Source: Gammaproteobacteria bacterium (lineage in GTDB: Bacteria > Pseudomonadota > Gammaproteobacteria > Eutrophobiales > Eutrophobiaceae). From it: a stretch of DNA of 10,071 nucleotides. Under the pieces are notes generated by a model that saw nothing but the letters and a program-made list of their open reading frames with translations, had not been told where the DNA came from and made no database searches. The stretch lies in contig VYCZ01000244.1 of the NCBI GenBank assembly GCA_009843675.1, positions 1 to 10,071 on the forward strand, read 5' to 3'. Made by a program: the position numbers and the translations under genes. Every line of letters starts with the position of its first letter. The stretch's first letter is position 1. Below are positions 6,791 through 10,071 of the stretch, in pieces.

Positions 6791-7540
6791 ATGCCAACTG
6801 AAATTCCGCCCGCATCCCCTGCGCCCGCGGATCGGTTGATTGTCGCTCTGGATTTCGACAGCGCCGCAAAGGCCAATCTCCTGATCGAAAAGCTGGAAGG
6901 CACGGTCAATTTCTACAAAGTAGGCTGGCAACTGTTCCTCGGCGCAGGCTGGCCGTTCATCAAGGCCCTGCTGGAAGCCGGCAGAAAAGTTTTCCTGGAC
7001 CTGAAAATCAATGATATCGACCGCACCGTAGAGGCTGCGCTGGCCAACATGCCCAACGAATTCGCCGGCAGGCTGGAACTGCTGACCATCCACGGCGGCA
7101 GTGCCACGGTGGCCGCAGCCAGACGGGGACGGGGAAACAACGGCAAACCTTACCTGTTGATGCTTACCGTGCTGTCCAGCATGGACGCCGCGGACCTGAA
7201 GGAGCTTTCCCCCGACGGGGCCATGCCGGACACGGACGCCATCGTCCTGCGCCGGGCGCGGCAGGCCCTGGATGCAGGCTGTGAGGGCTTGATCGCATCC
7301 GGATCTTCCGTGTGCGCCCTGCGCCGGGAGTTATGCGACCGGGAGTTCCTGATCGTTACCCCGGGCATCAGGCCGGCCGACAGCGGACATGACGATCACA
7401 AACGCACCCTGACACCCGGCCAGGCGATCGCCGACGGCGCGGACTACCTGGTGGTCGGCCGCCCGATCACGCAATCACCCGACCCCCTGCGAACCGCGCA
7501 ATCCATCATCGCCGACATGGAAACAGCGCTGGACGGATAA
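6791..7540 (+). CDS. pyrF: Orotidine-5'-phosphate decarboxylase
   Basis: Converts orotidine monophosphate to UMP, the last step of de novo pyrimidine synthesis, as a TIM-barrel dimer in the cytoplasm. Family segments are LIVALDFDSA (16-25), FYKVGWQLF (41-49) with the substrate-binding lysine K43, FLDLKINDIDRTV (68-80), TIHGGS (99-104), LLMLTVLSSMD (122-132) and IVTPGIRP (188-195), then DHKRTLTPGQAIADGADYLVVGRPIT (202-227), whose end binds the phosphate. The catalytic D-x-K-x2-D set is present as D70, K72 and D75. The usual sequence around it is DLKxHDIPNT; here the His is Asn and the Pro-Asn is Asp-Arg, so it departs from the classic signature at the proline site. Its length of 249 is normal. 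About 13 N-terminal residues are a proline/alanine-rich extension before the first strand. It follows the glycan operon but has its own promoter candidate. Confidence 0.93.
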   Translation: MPTEIPPASPAPADRLIVALDFDSAAKANLLIEKLEGTVNFYKVGWQLFLGAGWPFIKALLEAGRKVFLDLKINDIDRTVEAALANMPNEFAGRLELLTIHGGSATVAAARRGRGNNGKPYLLMLTVLSSMDAADLKELSPDGAMPDTDAIVLRRARQALDAGCEGLIASGSSVCALRRELCDREFLIVTPGIRPADSGHDDHKRTLTPGQAIADGADYLVVGRPITQSPDPLRTAQSIIADMETALDG

Positions 7541-7561
7541 CAGGTTGCTCGCCGGGATAGC

Positions 7562-7591
7562 GGCACATCCGGTGCCCGTCAGTGCTATGAT
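7562..7591 (+). promoter_or_regulatory. Extended -10 promoter for the rhodanese gene
   Basis: TGCTATGAT (7583-7591) is a strong extended -10: TG-N-TATGAT, five of six positions of TATAAT. A poor -35 (GGCACA, 7562-7567) stands 18 bases upstream. The same stretch contains a small hairpin, GGCAC/GTGCC (7562-7566 and 7572-7576), so the -35 region is palindromic and could also bind a regulator. The leader to the start codon is about 40 bases and AT-rich, with a very good ribosome site, GAGGAGG at 7622-7628. Confidence 0.55.
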
Positions 7592-7636
7592 TAATAATAA
7601 AAATCAACCTTCACTCTTGCTGAGGAGGACAACATC

Positions 7637-8035
7637 ATGATCGCTGAAGTTAACCCCAAACAAGCCTGGAATATACTCCGGGAAAAACCGACTGCAATCC
7701 TGCTGGACGTACGCTCGAAGGTCGAGTTCGATTACGTGGGCCACCCCGTCGACGCCGTCCATGTGCCCCTCCAGGAGGCGCCGGACTGGCAGACCGACCC
7801 CGATTTTGTGCAAAAGGTCATCGAGCGGCTGGGCGAGTCAAGCAGGGACATTACGATCCTCACCATCTGCCGCAGCGGCAAACGCTCCATGCTGGCGGCA
7901 CAACTGCTGGAGGCGCAGGGCTATACACACACGGCGAACATCGCCGAAGGCTTCGAAGGCGACCTGGACGAAAACCGCCACCGCGGCAACGTGAACGGCT
8001 GGCGCTTTCATGGGTTGCCGTGGGAGCAGACTTGA
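7637..8035 (+). CDS. Rhodanese-like domain protein
   Basis: A single-domain rhodanese of 132 residues, normal for stand-alone members. Rhodanese domains carry sulfur as a persulfide on an active-site cysteine, and many act in sulfur transfer or cyanide detoxification. The fold segments are ILLDVRSKVEFDYVGHPVDAVHVPL (21-45) and the catalytic loop ICRSGKRS (77-84) with Cys78, flanked by basic residues. NIAEGFEGDLDENRHRGNVNGWRFHGLPWEQT (101-132) closes the protein and is a C-terminal tail typical of one group of proteobacterial single-domain rhodaneses. The active-site loop is complete, so catalysis is plausible. GAGGAGG, eight bases before the ATG, predicts strong translation. It appears to be a single-gene unit and is convergent with the restriction endonuclease gene, whose stop codon lies only three bases away. 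Confidence 0.92.
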   Translation: MIAEVNPKQAWNILREKPTAILLDVRSKVEFDYVGHPVDAVHVPLQEAPDWQTDPDFVQKVIERLGESSRDITILTICRSGKRSMLAAQLLEAQGYTHTANIAEGFEGDLDENRHRGNVNGWRFHGLPWEQT

Positions 8036-8038
8036 TTC

Positions 8039-8605
8039 CTATACTTCTATCCCTACGATAACAAGGGGCACCGCCGGCACGCCGCGACCCTGTCGGCTAA
8101 CATTGTATAACTCCCCTTCGTAGCAGGATACGCCGGAACTCATCTGGGATTGCAGTTGTTTCATCGGTAATATCGCTACGCCTACGTCAATCTTGTCGTC
8201 CATATAATAAGCGAGATGTTTGACAAAAAGATCGTATGCCCCGAAGGAGTATTTCCCGAACTGTACCTCAATTGCCGCCCTGTCTTTCACAAAATCGGTC
8301 TGCTCGTAGCTGGAAATCGGGGACGAACCTGTATGTTCGATCTCCTCCCTTTTCTGATCAGGGGACATAGCAATCCAACTCTGTGCCCATTGCTTATCTT
8401 CAAGGAGACTCTTAAACGACTTGTTCATTTCAATGGGGCTGTAAAGCAATTGGCCCTTCATGGTTTTTTCTTTTGAAACTTCAGTCTTACAGACGTCCCC
8501 GTCAACCTCCTGTATGACATCCTGTATTTCCTCCCAAAGTTGTGGTTTATGGACAAGCAGATATTCCAGTCCGTTCATGTGAGAATGGGCTTCAACTATT
8601 CTCAT
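8039..8605 (-). CDS. Type II restriction endonuclease, BstYI/BglII family
   Basis: A 188-residue relative of BstYI (RGATCY) and BglII (AGATCT), which cut DNA at palindromes with a GATC core. From memory the N-terminus MRIVEAHSHMNGLEY and the C-terminal half follow BstYI closely. The catalytic PD-(D/E)xK-like set is complete: D104 in QTDFVKDR, then E113 and Q115 in AIEVQFGKYSF. This is the same D-x8-E-x-Q spacing as in BglII (D84, E93, Q95). LFVKHLAYYMDDKIDVGV (126-143), PMKQLQSQMSSGVSCYEGELYN (147-168) and RQGRGVPAVPLV (171-182), the family's most conserved C-terminal block, are intact. Compared with BstYI (about 203 residues) it seems to lack some 15 residues between the N-terminal helices and the catalytic core (around 72-85). 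Both ends and the reading frame are intact, so it is probably functional or recently so. No cognate methyltransferase gene is visible. Composition is lower in GC than the genes to the left, suggesting transfer. Confidence 0.9.
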   Translation of the reverse strand: MRIVEAHSHMNGLEYLLVHKPQLWEEIQDVIQEVDGDVCKTEVSKEKTMKGQLLYSPIEMNKSFKSLLEDKQWAQSWIAMSPDQKREEIEHTGSSPISSYEQTDFVKDRAAIEVQFGKYSFGAYDLFVKHLAYYMDDKIDVGVAILPMKQLQSQMSSGVSCYEGELYNVSRQGRGVPAVPLVIVGIEV

Positions 8606-8641
8606 AACATACTCGCCCGGACTTTACAGCAATCTTTCTAA

Positions 8642-9058
8642 TTGAATCGAACATCATTTTTCCCTAGCTCGTTTTTCCGGTGTATCGGTCCGTTCCGGCC
8701 TGAGGAAGCAATCATCCAGAACCTGTCTACAATATCATACATCCCACCCTGGTTTGCTGACAATGCAATTGTTCCTAATACGCATCAAGAAAGGCCCTTG
8801 CCTTCCGCCAGAAAGCGGGGTTACGAGGCCTCCCACCCGGATTTCCCTGAAGACCTCGTCTACCATATAATCATGACGATCACGCAACTTGGACTGGAAA
8901 TGAAAAAATACCATGCAATATGGAAATTGTGGTCGCCACAGTTGATGCTGAGCGGCTTGACGGAGGAAAACGTTCATACGGGCGCCAGACGCGCCTACCG
9001 GGAAATGGGCTGGTGGGAGAACCGGAACCGTGAATTTCCGGCTACGTATCCAGAGTAA
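8642..9058 (+). CDS. Hypothetical protein, doubtful frame
   Basis: An open frame of 138 codons from a TTG at 8642, read away from the endonuclease gene. I do not recognise its family. The right half looks the more protein-like: PEDLVYHIIMTITQLGLEMKKYH (69-91) could form an amphipathic helix, and the end is rich in Trp, Arg and Glu (ARRAYREMGWWENRNREF). The left half (1-60) is rich in Phe, Pro and Ser and looks less natural. There is no Shine-Dalgarno sequence before the TTG and no ATG before residue 79, so the true gene may start at the ATG near 8876 (about 60 residues) or at a TTG near 8798. Its composition is intermediate between the GC-rich block and the AT-richer gene that follows. It may be a small island protein, a decayed remnant of a larger gene, or chance. 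The opposite strand has no better candidate. Confidence 0.4.
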   Translation: MNRTSFFPSSFFRCIGPFRPEEAIIQNLSTISYIPPWFADNAIVPNTHQERPLPSARKRGYEASHPDFPEDLVYHIIMTITQLGLEMKKYHAIWKLWSPQLMLSGLTEENVHTGARRAYREMGWWENRNREFPATYPE

Positions 9059-9091
9059 TATCCTATTAGATAATGTTCAGGGTGAATCAAA

Positions 9092-9967
9092 TTGTCTGAA
9101 AAAAGTACAGATGAAGTAAAAGAAGAAATTGAGTATCAAACGATTGCTGAGTTTCTTGAGAGTACTCCGCCGAATCGAGTCATACATATCTCGGACTTAG
9201 CAGAAAGGAAACAAAGTCGGTATGGTGAATACATTGCAATACGTACGCCAGAAATACAACTGCACTGTGATCATGAGAGGTGTAATGGGGTACGATTTTT
9301 CCGGTGCATATCAGATAACAAAAAAGAATTAAATAGTGAAGATTATAGGTTTTTCTATGTCACATATCTCTGTTCAAACTGCCAGCGCGTTCGAAAAACG
9401 TTCTCACTTGCGGCCGAACTCGATACAGACAATCAGCTTCAAGGGAGGTGTTATAAATTCGGCGAACTACCAACATACGGGCCACCTGTCTCACCAAAGT
9501 TAATAAATCTCATTGGCCCAGATCGCGATGAATTCTTAAAAGGAAGGAGGTGTGAGAACCAAGGCTTGGGGGTTGGCGCGTTCATATATTATCGGAGAGT
9601 AGTCGAGAACCAGAAAAATCGTATTCTGGGTGAGATCATCAAAGTGTCAAAAAAAATTGGGGCGACTGAAGACACAATCAATAAATTAGAAACGGCCATC
9701 AAAGAGACGCAATTCAGCAAAGCATTAAATATTGCACAAGATGCAATGCCAGAGAGTTTACTGATAAATGGTCACAGTCCCATATTGCTCTTACATTCTG
9801 CCTTAAGCAAGGGCGTACATGAGTTAACCGATGAGCAGTGTCTCGAATTTGCAGGCAGTATCAGGGTTGTACTAGGTGAGCTGTCTGACAGGCTGGCACA
9901 GGCATTAAAAGATGAGGCAGAAGTAATGAAGGCACTGTCAACATTAATGAACCAAAAGAAGAAATGA
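9092..9967 (+). CDS. Zinc-ribbon-like protein of unknown function
   Basis: A 291-residue protein I cannot assign to a named family. Starting at the TTG at 9092 is forced by an in-frame TGA three codons upstream; AGGGTG about eight bases before it can serve as ribosome site. The N-terminal 50 residues are acidic. Cys59-x4-Cys64 (LHCDHERCNG) and Cys94-x2-Cys97 (YLCSNCQR) look like a four-cysteine zinc ribbon. GPDRDEFLKGRRCENQGLGVGAFIYYRRVVE (142-172) is a helical segment, and residues about 173-215 are rich in Lys, Glu and Ile and may form a coiled coil. The end, LLLHSALSKGVHELTDEQCLEF (232-253), is helical and recalls the C-terminal part of DUF4145/HEPN-like proteins, which is a weak resemblance. 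No membrane segment or signal peptide is seen. The gene is clearly AT-richer than the block left of 8039, consistent with acquisition, and its place near a restriction enzyme hints at a defence role. Confidence 0.82.
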   Translation: MSEKSTDEVKEEIEYQTIAEFLESTPPNRVIHISDLAERKQSRYGEYIAIRTPEIQLHCDHERCNGVRFFRCISDNKKELNSEDYRFFYVTYLCSNCQRVRKTFSLAAELDTDNQLQGRCYKFGELPTYGPPVSPKLINLIGPDRDEFLKGRRCENQGLGVGAFIYYRRVVENQKNRILGEIIKVSKKIGATEDTINKLETAIKETQFSKALNIAQDAMPESLLINGHSPILLLHSALSKGVHELTDEQCLEFAGSIRVVLGELSDRLAQALKDEAEVMKALSTLMNQKKK

Positions 9968-10041
9968 CAAAGGCATCAACCTAACAATTCCTATCTTTGT
10001 GAACATAATATTTCCATGTTCAATAGGGCTGATCGCACCAA

Positions 10042-10071
10042 ATGGCTGAAATAGACATCTTACTCCAAGGG
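10042..10071 (+). CDS. Possible start of a further gene, cut by the window edge
   Basis: An ATG at 10042 opens ten codons (MAEIDILLQG) up to the window end, with an in-frame TGA at 10030-10032 just upstream. The short sequence is reminiscent of the N-terminus of some metallo-beta-lactamase-fold hydrolases, but ten residues cannot support a family. Ribosome site: only AGGG about 13 bases upstream. It may equally be chance. Confidence 0.3.
   Translation, partial: MAEIDILLQG

Noticed and set aside
8216..8476. Plus-strand frame of 86 codons
   Set aside because: It is entirely antisense to the endonuclease gene, which has clear family and catalytic motifs.
8642..9058. IPPW in the orphan frame as a DPPW motif of an MT-A70 DNA methyltransferase
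   Set aside because: The aspartate is missing and no other MT-A70 segment follows; four residues are not evidence.
1..10071. tRNA, rRNA, CRISPR array, insertion sequence or integrase
   Set aside because: No cloverleaf, regularly spaced repeats, transposase or recombinase, or terminal inverted repeats were seen on either strand, so the mechanism that brought in the right-hand segment is not shown.

Overview
The window looks like chromosomal DNA from a GC-rich gammaproteobacterium. This is inferred from gene content and order: ilvE, a CHCC zinc-finger gene and lipopolysaccharide-type glycosyltransferases sit together, as they do in Pseudomonas and related groups, next to a class I-type pyrF. 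The species cannot be named from this sequence.

Layout. (1) Positions 1-453, minus strand: the 5' part of a gene for a repeat protein with PPC (pre-peptidase C-terminal) type beta domains and no signal peptide. It is cut by the window edge. (2) Positions 454-761: a divergent intergenic region with an imperfect inverted repeat. (3) Positions 762-1652: a family 9 glycosyltransferase gene, followed by a dispersed-type palindrome and a terminator-like hairpin. (4) Positions 1882-6746: a tightly packed same-strand operon, ilvE - CHCC zinc finger - ELM1-like protein - GT4 - TylF-like methyltransferase - second GT9. Four of its five junctions overlap or are separated by 12 bases or less. (5) pyrF (6791-7540) and a rhodanese-domain gene (7637-8035), each with its own extended -10 promoter candidate. 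(6) From 8039 onward the base composition falls and the gene types change. A BstYI/BglII-family restriction endonuclease lies on the minus strand, then an unrecognised 138-codon frame, then a 291-residue protein with a zinc-ribbon-like cysteine set, and at the edge the possible first ten codons of another gene.

How the genes work together. The two GT9 enzymes, the GT4 enzyme, the ELM1-like protein and the sugar-type methyltransferase most likely build or decorate a cell-surface glycan, probably the lipopolysaccharide core. The substrates cannot be read from sequence. IlvE and PyrF are housekeeping enzymes. The right end looks like an acquired defence-type insertion whose first gene stops three bases after the rhodanese stop codon. 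The most notable point is the restriction endonuclease. Its D-x8-E-x-Q catalytic pattern is intact, no cognate DNA methyltransferase is visible, and the window itself contains AGATCT and RGATCY sites, so the host must have protection elsewhere or the enzyme must be inactive or of changed specificity.
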